A stretch of 64,000 nt of DNA from Myxocyprinus asiaticus (GCF_019703515.2 NC_059368.1:34560735-34624734); one strand, 5' to 3'. Counted from the stretch's first letter, positions 11,731-24,189 are shown. The notes: generated from the letters alone by a model not told the origin. Made by a program: numbers and translations.

Positions 11731-12374
11731 TGGAAGTTGTCAAGTTTCCTTCTGCTTAAGATTGACTAATCATACAGTTACCATATCATATCATACAGTG
11801 TCTTTCATTTTAAAACACCAAGGCATCATTATGTTGAAGGAAGATTTCTTGCTTTCATTTAAACATTTAATCAGCTGTGCTCTATTTTCACACTTCTTTG
11901 CATTTTGAAGCCGGTTTGTGAAGACATCTGCTTCAGCCATCATCTATATCTGAGGACACTACAGTATGTTTATAGCTTTGCCAGTAGAACTGGAGAGAAG
12001 TGAAAGCTAGCAAATGGCTTTGTGATTGACAGTTTCTAAAATATGAATTTCCATGGAAGGAAAAACAATTTTTGCCTCTCTGGTGCAGAATACAAGTAAC
12101 TGTAATTATTTGCCAAGGTGTGCATAGTGCATACACACATCTCAGCCACAGAAAATAGACAACCTACTTTATAGGTGTGTAATAATATCTATGTAAATGT
12201 AATGTTTTAGAAATTATACTTAAGATTATAGACATCAAACAAGATACTCTCAACAATCACAGATGTCATGCAGTATGCATCTGCATTATGCATTTTGCAG
12301 CTTTGTCTTTATAGCATTTATAGTTTGCATATTTTTGACTTTTTAAACAATGGCAAGGAATATAGAAGAATTGT
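11731..12374. other. Unassigned AT-rich spacer
   Basis: No gene or structured repeat recognised. Open frames at 11,684-11,908 and 11,933-12,136 have no known domain. Confidence 0.45.
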
Positions 12375-12384
12375 GTCACCTGTT

Positions 12385-13092
12385 AAAGGGATAGTTCACT
12401 CCAAAATTAAAATTCTCTCATCATTTACTCAAACTCATGCCACTCCAGATGTGTATGACTTCCTTTCCTCTGCTGAGCACAAACATATTTTTAGAAGAAT
12501 ATTGCAGCTGTGTAGGACTTCACAATGCAAGTGAATAGGTACCAAAAGTTTTAAGTTCCAAAATGCACAGAAAAACAGCATAAAAGTAATCCATAAGACT
12601 CCAGTGGTTTATTCAATGTCTTCAGAAGTGATATGTGAGAAACAGATAAATATTTAAGTCCTTTTTTACTTTAAATTCTCCTCCCTGCCCAGTAGGTTGT
12701 GATATGCACGAACAATGTGAATTGCAAAAACAATAAATAAAAATTAAAAAAATAAGAAGAATGTGAAAGTAGAAGTGAAAGAGAAAGTGGATATTGATAG
12801 TAAAAAAGGACTTAAATATTGATATGTTTTACACCCACACCTATCATATTGCTTCTGAAGATATGGATTAAACCACTGGAGTCGTATGGATTAGTTTTAT
12901 GCTGCCTTTATGTGCTTTTGGAGCTTCAAAGTTCTGGCCACCATCCACTTGACTTGTGAGGACCAACAGAACTGAGAAATTCTTCTAAAAATCTTTGTTT
13001 GTGTTCAGCAGAAGAAAGTCATGCACAACTGGGATGGTATGAGGGCGAGTAAATGATAAGAGCATTTTCAGTTTTGGGTAAACTATTCCTTT
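12385..13092. mobile_element. Palindromic MITE with flanking duplication
   Basis: Ends are AAAGGGATAGTTCACTCCAAA on the left and a complementary GTTTTGGGTAAACTATTCCTTT on the right. The internal arms pair as well: CCAGTGGTTTATTCAATGTCTTC on the left, GAAGATATGGATTAAACCACTGG on the right. The element is a large imperfect hairpin of about 708 bp without coding capacity. It is flanked by GTCACCTGTT (12,375-12,384) and GTCACCTTTT (13,093-13,102), a target duplication with one mismatch. This family, with its AAAGGGATAGTTCAC ends, is abundant in cyprinid genomes. Confidence 0.85.
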
Positions 13093-13102
13093 GTCACCTT
13101 TT

Positions 13103-14865
13103 TTGTTGTTGTCACTATTTTTTGTTTGTGTTTACTTTCTTATACCTCTGTTGTGCTCAGCAGCTTTTAGAGGTTGTGTATATGCAGCACATCATAACTT
13201 TTCCATGCATGTTATGTTATTGGTCATGGCTTTGTGGTCATTTTTGAGATGGAAGAGGCAAAACTGAACTTGAACATCAACAGTCATTTTTTCTCAAACT
13301 AAGAATATGCATGTGAAGTTCAGCCAGACCCCAGTTTGACTCGCACTCCAGAAATTATTTGAAAAACAATACAAGTTGAGCAATTTTGGATCAAGACCAT
13401 CCCAAGCTTTCAAATCTCAGATCTCTGATAAGCTGTTCCAGGGAAGGAGACATGTCTGATAGAGTCAGATTGCACTGGTTACTTCAAATTGACATCACAC
13501 AGTGAACTCTAACATTACAATTTTACAAACAACACCAAGTGGGAGGTCACCGCTGGAAATCATTCAATATGTGCTTTCTTTGTGCAATATTTTGTGGTTT
13601 TAAAATATTTCCTAGTTTACTGCTTATCTATGACTAATGTGAATGTGTTTTTAAAATTGCCAGCTTAGTCTTAGCATAAGAAGAGCTCCTAGCAGTGAAT
13701 CTATGGCTCTCTCTCCCTTCACAAACCTTTATTTAGCTCAGTCAAATGTCTCTAATCACTGTAAAGAAAAGGCGGGTTATGCTTTAACAACTTGATGTTT
13801 CTGTCTCCAAGAACGTCTCAGTCCCTACAGGCCTGTACTCACATGAATATTCATGTGGTAAAGGCATCCATACTGCGCTGCTCATTTTGTGCACACTCAT
13901 TAAAACACACTGGGTCCATTTAGAGCTTTCAGAAAGAAGATTTCTGTGACCTTCATTCAGGTGTGCCATGATCATCAAGCTAATGAACATGAGGCTGTTC
14001 ATCAGTTACATTTAAATGTGCTATCACAGTTCACATGACACAGGGCCGAGCTTCATTTACTGGTATTACAGCGACATCTAGTGGGAGAGGTCTCTGAAAA
14101 TGATTGACAGCCAATACTTTTGGTTAAGAGTATGGTGATGATAACTGTAATATACTATGTTTGTACTTTGACTATTAATGTTTATTGTACTCTGTTTAAA
14201 ATACATAATCTGTTTCCTTAAGGTAATGTATAGCTGTAACATCGTATAAAATAGCATTCATTGATATGAGATGTTTTGTTTAATATTTTGAAGAATATTC
14301 ACAAAAATAAATAAATAAAATACACATACACATTTAAACACAAATACTCATGAAGCATTGTTATGTACATTCTTTGCTCATAATGGAGAAGTGGTCAACA
14401 CTAAAACACACGGGATAATTGGAGCACAAGAGTCTTCCGGATGTAGAAATCCCATTCATTTTCTCCATAGGTGAACTGATAAATTATGAACTTTTAAAGA
14501 CAGACCTATAATGAGCTCTAAAGTTGTTCATTGACGATATATGCCTTAGTTGAAGCCATCAGTGTTATTTCAACTTCACTGTTTAAAATTGGTATTTAAT
14601 AACTATTTATGATCCTAACAGGAAATTATCCACCAATCAGTGAATTGCAGCCAACAAAGCGTGCCAACAAGCACTGCAGTGACTGCCTACTACCATAATG
14701 CATTGTGAATGATGCAATCGAGTTACTTGTATATTTGCAAATATACAAGTATAATTTGAACATTTTGTTTCTAATATAGGCCACGTACACTGTAAAAAAA
14801 ATTATATTTTGAAAAATTTAAGACATACAAATAACTGGCCCAAAACATAAATATGTATTGTGGTG
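13103..14865. other. Unassigned AT-rich stretch
   Basis: No supported gene. The minus-strand frame at 13,784-14,002 has no known domain. TGTGACGAGGAGGAG at 14,866-14,880, just before the next LINE, matches the terminal repeat of the short element at 62,044-62,279. Confidence 0.45.
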
Positions 14866-14903
14866 TGTGACGAGGAGGAGAGCGTGGCCATGAGACTGTA
14901 AAC

Positions 14904-15487
14904 ATGAGAGGACTGAACTACATTGATAATTTCAATCTTTTCTGGAATCAAAGAGAACTGTATAAATCAGATGACCTTCACTCAAACAAGCTTAGTGCAA
15001 AAGTGCTAAAGGACAATATCTACTTCTCCAACCTTCATCCATCTGCAAAACACACAAATCCACTCAACCTGGAGTGCAATGGGACACAAACACCACCCAG
15101 TGTCTGGATGACCACAGGATCACACTTCAGCACCTGGATGGACATTTGATCAATAAATCCAACAATAACACAGTGAAGACACAACAACATGGGGCTGAGC
15201 CCCACACACAGAACATACTACAGTCAGACTGTGATGACTTAAAACTGCTCAAAGATACAGGACCCAAGGACAATTTCCAGGAAAAAAGCCAAGGGAGCCA
15301 AGATAACAACAACATACATCAGCCTCCAGAAACACCAGAGCCACAGTCTCTGTCACCACACACCTTCTCCCTCTTGTCAACATCCCCACTCCTGAGCTTG
15401 TCTGAGAAAATGGAGGAACTAGTGTATGCAGGTAGAAAGCTATCCCACTCCATTGCTGCGAGCCCCCAGATACAAACCAAAAATTGA
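14904..15487 (+). pseudogene. LINE ORF1 remnant (SGNH-esterase-like C-terminal part)
   Basis: The first frame (14,904-15,149) has NYIDNFNLFW and SDDLHSNKLSAKVLKDNIYF, matching the closing D-x-x-H block of the GDSL/SGNH esterase found in ORF1 of many fish L2/CR1 elements. After a frameshift near 15,074-15,149 the frame continues as a low-complexity Gln/Asn/Ser-rich tail to 15,487. Only the last part of the esterase is present, so the protein is not functional. The function of this domain in LINEs is thought to be membrane or RNA-particle related, but is not settled. Confidence 0.65.
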
Positions 15488-15729
15488 TGGGCCCCTCTAC
15501 CACCAAAGCCTGCAGGCCCAGGTACATCTACGCAAGGGTACATCTCGTCCTTCTTCTGCTCTCGATGAACAACAAACAACTGATAACAGCTCTAATTGAT
15601 GTGTATCAGGTCCCCGCTACAGTAGTAGCAACACTCACAAATGTTTACAGAACAAGTGGGAACCTGCTGTACCAGTAGATTTTTCAATAACTGTTAAGTG
15701 ATAGGAAGACTAAGGCTTTCTAAATAATT

Positions 15730-18249
15730 ATGGCAAACCAATCTAATCTGTTGCATATTAGACATAAATCCAACATTACTGTGGGGCCAAAAACAGATAC
15801 TGTCAAGTTAGCACTTTTAAACATCCGCTCACTAAAGAAAAGTCATTTCTAGTCAATGACCTCATCACCACAGACAACATGGACTTTATGTTTCTAAATG
15901 AGACTTGGTTAGATAACAGCTGTAGTGCAACAGTCCTCAATGAATCAGCCCCTCCAAACTTTACTTTTATGAGTGTCTGCAGAGCTGTTAGGAGAGGTAG
16001 AGGATTAGCGGCAATATATAAAGATGTCTTTCAATGCAAGAAAGTGCCACTTGGTGATTACTTGACCTTTGAATATCTAAGTATTGTAGTAAAAGGTGCT
16101 CCATGCATTCTATTTATAATTATTTATAGGCCTCCAAAAATATTCTTCTGGCTTTGTTGATGATTTTACAGAACTGTTATCAACAACTTCCTCTGAATTT
16201 TACTGTTTTGTTATTGCTGGGGATTTCAACATTCATATAGATAATCCTGAACACAACACTGTCAAGGAACTCAAAACAGTTTTAAACACATTTGATCTGA
16301 CTCAACATGCAGATGGACCCACACACAATCGTGGACACACTCTTGATCTGCTCATTAGCAAGGGTCTAAACATTTCGTCCACTATTATTAAGGACATTGT
16401 GCTATCTGACCATTTCTGTATTTTCTTTAAAATATTGATTTCTCCTGCCACTGAAGTTAGATCTGTCTCTGTCAAAAAGAGGTACATAAATGAGAAAACT
16501 AGTGTGCAATTTATCAAGGTTATATCTCTGAAACCGAGTATATCCACAGACTGTGTTGATGATCTCCTTGATAACTTTAACTCAAAAGTAAAAAATGCTA
16601 TTGATGGCATTGCTCCTGTAAAGATCCGGACGATCACTGGCAGGCATAAAGCACATTGGAGAAACACAATAGCAGTGAAAAACATGAAAAGAAAATGCAG
16701 GAAAGCAGAATGAATGTGGTGGAAAACACAACTTGAAGTCCATAATAATATCTTCAAAGACAGCCTTCATGCTTTCAATTTGGAATTAGGCACACCTAGG
16801 CAGACCTTCTTCTCAAACATTATTAACAGCAATATAAACAACAACCACACTCTTTTTGCTACTGTAGAATGACTAACAAACCCCCCAACACAGGTTGCCT
16901 GTGAAATGCTCTCTGACAAAAAATGCAACAAGTTGGGGGGCCTGGGTAGCTCAGCTAGTATTGACGCTGATTACCACCCCTGGAGTTGCAAGTTCGAAAC
17001 CAGGGTGTGCTGAGTGACTCTCCTAAGCAACCAAATCGGCCTGGTTGCTAGGGAGGGTAGAGTCACATTGGGTAACCTCCTCATGGTCGCTATAATGTGT
17101 GGTTCTCACTCTCGGTGGGGCGCGTGGTGAGTTGTGCGTGGATGCCGCGGAGAAAGCCTCCACACGTGCTACATCTTTGCGGTAATGCGCTCAACAAGCC
17201 ACGTGATAAAATGCGCGGATTGATGGTCTCAGACGCGGAGGCAACTGAGAGTCGTCCTCTGCCACTTGGATTGAGTCACTATGCCACCACGAGGACTTAG
17301 AGCGCATTGGAAAATGGGCATTCCAAATTGGGAAGAAAAGGGGAGAAAAAAAATAATTAAAAAAAATAAAATAAAAAGCAACATGTTTGCATTTTTTTCA
17401 TGAAGAAGATCAATGATATTAGAAAGGTGATCAGCTCGTCCTCATGTTGCACTGAGGTCAGATAGCACCCACCACAAAAACTTCAGAAATTAGTCATTTT
17501 GTCTGATTTTTAGGAAATTGATGGCAAAATCCTGGAAGAAATAGTACAGCATCTTAAAGCTTCAACCTGCTGTCTTGACTCACTCCCCACAACATTTTTC
17601 AAAAATGTGTTTAACTGTCTGGAAAAATATCTGTTAGAAAGAGTAAATGTGTCACTCCTTTCAGGCACTTTATCGAAGTCCCTGAAAACTGCAGTTGTCA
17701 AGCCCCTTCTTAAAAAGAACAATCTAGATAGCTCAATATTAACTACAGACCAATTTCAAATCTTCCTTTCATAGGCAAAATCATTGAAAAGGTTGTTTTC
17801 AATCAGCTGAACAAATTCTTAATCTTGAATGGCTACTTGGACAATTTATAATGGTTTCCGACTGCATCATAGCACAGAAACGGTGCTCATAAAGATCTTA
17901 AATGATATTCGGCTAAATACTGATTCAGGCAAAATATCAGTGCTGTTTTTGGCACTGTTGACCACAACATTCTCCTAGACAGATAAGAAAACTGGGTAGG
18001 GCTCTCTGGGACGGTCCTCAGCTGGTTCAGGTCATATCTAGAAGGTAGGGGTTACTATGTGAACATAGGCAACTATGAATCTGAGTTGACATCCATGACA
18101 TGTGGAGTCCCACAAGGCTCAATTCTTGCACTGCTCCTGTTCAAACTGTATATGCTCCCACTAGGCCAAATTATGAAATAAACAAATTGCATACCATAGC
18201 TATCCAGACGATACCCAGATCTATCTAGCCCTATCGCCAAATGAATACA
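15730..18249 (+). pseudogene. LINE ORF2 endonuclease-RT, broken
   Basis: Endonuclease signatures include KLALLNIRSL, FLNETWLD and, further on, IAGDFNIHI and LSDHFCIFF. Reverse transcriptase follows the SINE: VVKPLLKKNN, FRSYLEGRGYYV, TCGVPQGSIL, and SYPDDTQIYL, in which the usual YADD is YPDD. There are frameshifts near 15,838 and 16,140, in-frame stops (for example after KRKCRKAE at 16,711) and the SINE at 16,935-17,377. No part can be translated as one protein. Confidence 0.82.
16935..17377 (+). mobile_element. tRNA-derived SINE nested in LINE ORF2
   Basis: The head has A box GGGTAGCTCAGCTAG and B box AGTTCGAAACC, then GCTAGGGAGGGTAGAGTCAC, CACGTGATAAAATGCGCGG and an A-rich tail (17,335-17,377). 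It belongs to the same family as 9,756-10,182, in the opposite orientation. It is flanked by GCAACAAGTT (16,925-16,934) and GCAACATGTT (17,378-17,387), a target duplication with one mismatch, and the surrounding LINE frame resumes after it. The SINE is therefore younger than the LINE. Confidence 0.92.
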
Positions 18250-20456
18250 GCCCCAAGGTTCAGACCTTAGGCACACTTATTCCACACACTGACTCGTGTA
18301 TATCGACGGCAAAGGAAGAGGGCTTCTGTACAAGAGATGATCACTGTCTTGAAGGAAGAAATTCTGAGCAAAATGGTGTTTGTGCACCTGTTTTTAAAGC
18401 AGACAGCTTTGCGCCAAAACAGGCGGGGCTTAAACACCATAGCCAAGATTAGAATATTGGTGTTATTTTAGAGAGGTTTCAACTAGGTCGTGTAAGAAGG
18501 CACTCTCCATATGCGTTAATAAACGTAAAGCCAAGTGTACTGAGTCGTAAGGTAACAAGAGTTTACAATTTGCTGGATACGCGAGGATTTAAAAGGGAAA
18601 TTACCGCACGATCTGAAATTATTTTAAAGCGAATGCATGAACACACAAGAACTTCACTAAATGATTCAGTGTGTCTGATATCAACACGAGGAACAGATAT
18701 GTGAGGCATGCAAGCACATTATAGTCTCTTTTACAGATACTGCACTAAAATAACTCAGAATTCTTCTCTGAACGTCACTTTTGCTTATAATTAAGAACAT
18801 TTTCGCCAGTTTTTAGCACTTTCTCTTCATTTATTTTTTAAGCTTTATTATCATTCAGTAATACACAGATGTAATGATTTATGTATGTCCTCATAAAACC
18901 AGAGACGAGTCTTCCCTTGTGTACTCCTAGCTTAAAGCATCACACTTCTCAACACCATACACCAATAAGCTCTGCTCTATAAACCAATGAAATCAGATGT
19001 GGGCGGAGCTACACGTGTCGCCCCGCCCCAGTGTGTTATCATGCCCCATCATCCAGACTGCACTCTGGAGTACTTGCCAAAACCGAGCAAAAGAGCACAT
19101 TGTTTGATCTTGTGGATGTCAAATTCAACAGTGAAACAGTAGTGCCCTCAACTGACAAACATTATCAATCATAGCCTCAATGAGCCACTTCAAATGAGAT
19201 TGAGCAAAATAATTGACAGGTGAAAAGCGTCAATGTCCGCAGTATGCGGACACATTTTGTTTGCTGTTTACAAAGTCTACAGCTGTCACAGAGACCGGTG
19301 AGATATATCAGGACACTTATTTAATTAATATCTTTAAGAGAGTAGGTAAATATTTTGTATACTTTTCCATGAAAATAAATCGCTTACAGCACCTTTAAAA
19401 ACTAGTCTAATGTAAAACAAGATTGAGAAAAAAATTAAAAACAAAAAGTACACAAGATGAGGAAATACTGAACAAATATCAGCAAATGCTAACTTTACAA
19501 ATGTTGTTACTTCCTCAGTGCAAGAATATGCAACTTTATGTACATGTGGCACAATGTCATCCCGTACTCAAACCATTTTACATAAGAAGACTATTTATTT
19601 GAGAAATATCTATTTGTAACTGAAACAGAATGTTGCATCATTCATGGCTCAGACTATCTGTTTGATCTCAGTATGTGATATTTCTTTTATAGCCCTATAC
19701 TTTTATGTCACACTCACCCCAACTGGTGTTAATCTCAGTTTCAATAATAACATTTCTCTTTTTTGGTTGTATTTCAGACAACACCAGCAGCAGGTGAGAC
19801 AACATACTGTCTGACAGCTTGAAGCCACAGTAACTCAAGATATGGTCGGTGTGGCAGAATCCTCTGATGCTAGAGCGATGCTTGACATGAGAGTCATAAA
19901 CATTATATTTCACAAGTGCCACAAACAGGATGGTGAAATACATCTGTTGTCATAAAACAGACTCTGTTAATTCTCATCTCCTCTTGTGCGCAGCACAGCA
20001 TCCATAAAACCAACAGACCTTCAGCTATAAGATGTTGCCGAAAATATGTCAAATATTTTGCGCTTGATGCTGGCTGCAATTTGGACAAATACATTATAAA
20101 TACATTATTTTCTTTTTTGCTCTATTTAGCAAAAATGTCTCAGAATATGAAGAGTTGGATCACTTTCAATTAATAGTTGTGCCATCATGTTAAATTGGAA
20201 ACTGAATTGAAATGGAAGAGGAGTTTACTGAATTACACATCAAAGAAATTCAACACAGTGACATAATACAAGATTCACCAGTCCAACACCACAACAAAAA
20301 GGGCAAAAACAAATAGCTTCATAGGAGCTATGTTTAGGGTTTCCATCTTGTAATCCTGCTTCATGTTAGTTGGCTCCATTTTGAAGAAAAAACAATTAAT
20401 TAAAGTGTTAAAGTGTTTTTCTCACAAAGTACATGATGAATGTGAATATATTAAAT

Positions 20457-20459
<3 letters not shown>
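18250..20459. other. Unassigned stretch with probable MITE end
   Basis: No supported gene. 19,150-19,398 ends in CGCTTACAGCACCTTTAA, a terminus resembling the AAAGGTGCTGTAAGCG ends of common fish MITEs. Its other end was not located, although 18,960-19,150 (GCTCTATAAACCAATGAAAT, TGGGCGGAGCTAC) may be part of the same element. Frames at 19,334-20,094 on the minus strand show no known domain. Confidence 0.4.

Positions 20460-20543
<84 letters not shown>
20460..20543. repeat. (TA)n microsatellite
   Basis: About 84 bp of uninterrupted TA dinucleotides, ending 53 bp before the LTR of the Ty3/Gypsy element. Confidence 0.97.
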
Positions 20544-20546
<3 letters not shown>

Positions 20547-20596
20547 ACCAATTATTATTATTTAATTATGATTACTTAATGTGAAATGGCCCATAC

Positions 20597-21241
20597 TGTC
20601 ACAGCTCTTACTGTTGTTTGTTTTTCTGTTTCCCTCGTGTCTCACAGGTGGAGCTGGCACACGTGATCAAAATTTCCATGGGAACGTTGATCGTTCTCTG
20701 GGAGGTGCTGATCACGGCAATGATTTACTCACTCGTTTCACCTGCTTCACTCTGATTACACTCCCTACTTATTCCTTGTGTTTCTCCTCTTTCTTCGCCA
20801 GTGTATTATTTGCTGTCAAATGTTAACTGTGCTCTCTTGTGTAGTTGGAGGTTGCTCATGTCTCTGTTGGTTTCCTGTCTGTAGAGTTGTGGTTACCTTC
20901 CCGTTTGCTGCCGCCTTCGCCAGTCCTGTTGCCCAATTCCTGTGGAGGAGGATTTCTCGGTCTCTGCCTGCGTCTCGGGGGAGAATGTCTTCTGGGCTTT
21001 GCTTCACACCACACCAGCTTCAATGGGCTCTCTTCGGATTGCTCCTGACTTCCACAACGCACACACCCATCCTACGAACACACTCTTCCCTTAGCCCATT
21101 GAGCAGTTCGCTTTGACTCTGCACTCTGCAGCCGGCATCGTGTGCGCCTGACTTCATTCTTTGACAGCTTTTGTGTTTAATAAATCCTTTTGAACTGTCA
21201 CTTCTGCTTTTGGGTCCCTTGTCTCCCCTCCCCCTCTGACA
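20597..21241 (+). repeat. 5' LTR of the Ty3/Gypsy element
   Basis: Starts TGTCACAGC and ends CCCCTCTGACA, giving the usual TG...CA limits. A polyadenylation signal AATAAATCC lies near 21,179. Only 16 bp separate the LTR end from the gag ATG at 21,258, leaving very little room for a classical tRNA primer site; sushi/Tf1-type elements are known to self-prime. No second LTR is present for comparison. Confidence 0.65.
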
Positions 21242-21257
21242 GAATAAACTGGCCACC

Positions 21258-22200
21258 ATGGACCCAGCAGAGGAGACAACTCTTCGCTCCACTAATTCAC
21301 AACAAGGAGCTCTGCTTGGATGACACCAAGATCAAATCTCTGCCTCTAACCGTGCTTTGGAAATGATGGCTTCGCAGCTTGTGGAACTCACCACTACGGT
21401 CCAGCTGCTCCGCCCTCTTTTCAATCCTAGTCCCGTGCAGGACACACCCACATCTCCTCCGGCAGCTTCTCACACCCCATGGCGACGAGAGGTGCGCATC
21501 CTTCCTCCAGCTCCATTCTCAGGTGAGGGATCTGTTAAAGCTTTTCTCTCGCAATGCTCACTGTTCTTCCCCTTGCAGCCCTCCATGTTTTCTTCATCAT
21601 GCTCCTCTCCGGAAGGGCTGTTGAATGGGGAATGGCAATGTGGGATAACTGACATCCGTGCTGCTCCTCCTTTGAAGCTTTCTCCTCGCAACTTCACCAA
21701 GTTTTTGACCGGGCAGCTCAAGGTCAGGAGGTTGGGAGGATTCTATCAGGACTATCCCAGGGTAATCGATCTGTAGCCAATTATGCGATAGAGTTTCACA
21801 CCCTGCCGCTTCCAGCAGTTGGAACGATCACACCATGTGGTACCTGTTCTTACAAGGACTTTCGACCATTATCCAGGACGAGATTTACTCTTTGGACCAA
21901 CCCCCCTGAGTCAACGATTTGTTGGACCTAGCCATCCGAGTCGATCAGCGCCTGTCTTAGCACTGTGATCATCGGCGACGCCGTTCTATGCCCTCTAGGG
22001 CAGTTAATCTTCACTCACATCCCATGCCCCCTACCAGATTGCCTGACTCTCACCCCAAATTTGAACCCATGCAGGTGATTAGACTTTTGGTGTCACGTAA
22101 GGAAAGGCAGCAATGGCTTCAAAAGGGCTTGTGCTTCGCCTGCGGCCATTTGGGCCACCTTGTCGCTTTATGCCCATTAAAAGACAAAGCTCGTCAGTAG
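21258..22200 (+). pseudogene. Gypsy gag remnant with CCHC zinc knuckle
   Basis: The frame opens with MDPAEETTLR at 21,258 but meets TGA at codon 22 (21,321). Gag-like sequence continues from 21,357 (SQLVELTTTVQLLRPLF, a helical stretch) and is broken again near 21,620-21,980. The zinc knuckle CFACGHLGHLVALC lies at 22,132-22,173, just before a stop at 22,198. Gag normally packages the element RNA; this copy cannot. Confidence 0.8.
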
Positions 22201-22780
22201 TTAGGTGGTTATTGGCGAGCACGACACCCTTGGAAAAATCCCCCAGACATCGCACTCTCCTCCCGAGTTATTTCGGTAAGTAATGTTATTTCGGCCTTGG
22301 TGGATTCCGGTGCCAAAGGAAACTTCATCGACACAGACTTGGCTTCCAAATGGTGGCTCCCCAGGTTCCGACTTGATGAGCCCATCACCGCCCACATGCT
22401 TAGTGGCATGCCCCTGTCAGTCATCACCCATTCCACTAAGCCTGTCACCTTTGTCTCCAGTAACCACTCTGAACAGTTGTCCTTCTATCTCATCTAGTCC
22501 CCTTCGACCCCAGTTGTGCTGGGACATCCCTGGTTGGTAACGCACAACGCACACATAGATTTGGCAACCAAAACTGTCCTTGCCTGGAGCTCTTTTTGTT
22601 CCTCGCATTGTCTTAACTCTGCTGTCTCCCCTGTCCAGGCTTGTATTTTGTTGTATTTTGAGCCGGTGGATTTGTCTGGCGTACCGTTGGCGCACTACGA
22701 CTTGAGGGCGGTGTTCAGCCGGTCCCGCACCACAACCCTCCCTCCTCATCGCCCGTAAGACTGTGCTTTTGAATTGCTTC
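22201..22780 (+). pseudogene. Gypsy aspartic protease remnant
   Basis: VDSGAKGNFID at about 22,300-22,332 is the protease active-site region (usual D-T/S-G-A). HMLSGMPLSVITH and, in another frame, LGHPWLVTHNAHIDL follow as in fish Gypsy polyproteins. A TAG at 22,495 and at least one frameshift break the frame. Confidence 0.75.
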
Positions 22781-22789
22781 CTGGCTCCT

Positions 22790-23440
22790 GTCCTCCTCGA
22801 GGATGGCTGTATTCACTCTTGGCTCTCAAGAGGGAGGCCATAAACAGGTATATAAATTATTCTTTAGCAGCCGGTCTCATCCGCCCTTCCTCATCGCCCG
22901 CAGGGGCGGGGTTCTTCTTCGTAGAGAAAGAAGGATGGCTCACTTAGACCCTGCATAGATTATCGGGGCTGAATGACATCATGGTGAAGAATCGTTATCC
23001 TTTGCCTTTGATGTCCTCAGCCTTCAAACTCCTGCAGGGAGCATCCGTCTTTATGAAGTTGGACCTACGCAATGCTTATTACCTGGTCTGTAACAGGAAG
23101 GGGAATGAGTGGAAGACGGCATTTAACACCCATAGGTGGCACTTTGAATATATGGTCATGCTTTTCGGATTGGTCAATGCCCCCGCCATCTTCCAGGGGC
23201 TCGTGAATGATGTGCTTAGAGACATGGTTGGTCATTTTGTGTTTGTTTATCTTGACAATATTCTGATCTTATCCCAGAATATGCAGGACCATGTGCAGCA
23301 CGTCAGGCAGGTGCTTCAGCGGCTTTTGGAGAATCGGCTGTTTGTCAAGGTGCTTTTCATGCACAGTCGGCTCTGTTTTTGGGGTTCATCATTTTGTCTG
23401 AAGAAGTATGTATGGATCCAGCCAAGGTGAAAGTCATCTC
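22790..23440 (+). pseudogene. Gypsy reverse transcriptase remnant
   Basis: [53 protein letters not shown] and [10 protein letters not shown] follow the Ty3 RT motif order. The catalytic YLDD box reads YLDN, so a metal-binding aspartate is lost. The frame is open at 22,981-23,430; upstream and downstream parts are shifted. Confidence 0.85.
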
Positions 23441-24110
23441 CGAGTGGCCAATCCTAGAGTCCCACAAGGCATTGCAGAGGTTTCTGGGGTTTGCTAATTT
23501 TTACTTGAGGTTTATTAGAAATTAGAGCCAAATCGCTGCGCCCCTGATGGATCTCACCTCCACGTGCACTGACTTTAGTTGATCTATGTGAGCTGAAGCC
23601 GTGTTTGCTAAACTCAAGGAGCAGTTTTCCACCGCACCCATTTTAATTATCCCTGACCTTGTTAGTCAATTCGTGGTGGAGGTGGATGCGTCCGAGGTCA
23701 GTGTTGAAGCGGCCCTCTCATAGCGCTCTCCCTCCTATGGAAAAATGCATCCGTGTGCGTTCTTTTTGAACCAACTGACTCCAGCAGGACAGAATTATGA
23801 CATCGGTAACCGGGAAATACTGACTGTCCGATTGGCCTTGGGTGAGTGGCGTCATTGGTTAGAGGGTTTGGGGATACCTTTTGTGGTTTGGACTGATCAC
23901 AAGAACCTACAATACATCCGTAGCGCCAAACATCTTAACTCTAAGCAGGCTAGCTGGGTGTTGTATTTTACTCGTTTTGATTTCACCCTCTTGTATCACC
24001 CGGGCAACAAAAACATCAAGCCCAGTTCCTTATCTTGATGTTTCGAAATCAAAACCTCCACCATTCCGGCAGATACCATCCTCCCTGCTCCTCGAGTGGT
24101 GGGCATGGTA
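23441..24110 (+). pseudogene. Gypsy RNase H region
   Basis: The region from 23,441 continues the RT connection ([16 protein letters not shown]) and the RNase H start ([11 protein letters not shown], about 23,672). The open frame 23,745-24,038 has [39 protein letters not shown] and [13 protein letters not shown], the Ty3-type RNase H signature. In-frame stops at about 23,524 and 23,719 disrupt the upstream part. Confidence 0.8.
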
Positions 24111-24189
24111 TCTTGGGAGGTGGAGGCTAAAGTCCGAACAGTGCTACAAAACACCGTGACCCCCTCCACCTGCCCAGCTGGAAAACTGT

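Larger units (their letters stand above)
14881..18249 (+). mobile_element. Two-ORF L2/CR1-clade LINE, decayed, interrupted by a SINE
   Basis: A LINE family different from copies A and B. The end of an ORF1 with a GDSL/SGNH-esterase-like tail (14,904-15,487) is followed by an ORF2 endonuclease (15,730-16,700) and reverse transcriptase (17,390-18,249). A tRNA-derived SINE sits between the ORF2 halves. The 5' part of ORF1 is missing, as usual for 5'-truncated LINE copies. Frameshifts and stops occur throughout. The 3' limit is set where RT-like sequence stops; no clear tail was seen. Confidence 0.8.

Noticed and set aside
16935..17010. Possible tRNA gene
   Set aside because: A and B boxes are those of a SINE head; no complete cloverleaf, and the SINE body, tail and target duplication follow.
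20363..20584. Open frame rich in Tyr-Ile repeats
   Set aside because: It is the translation of a (TA)n tract. The same applies to frames at 26,218-26,585, 43,031-43,558, 45,193-45,429 and 63,309-63,589.
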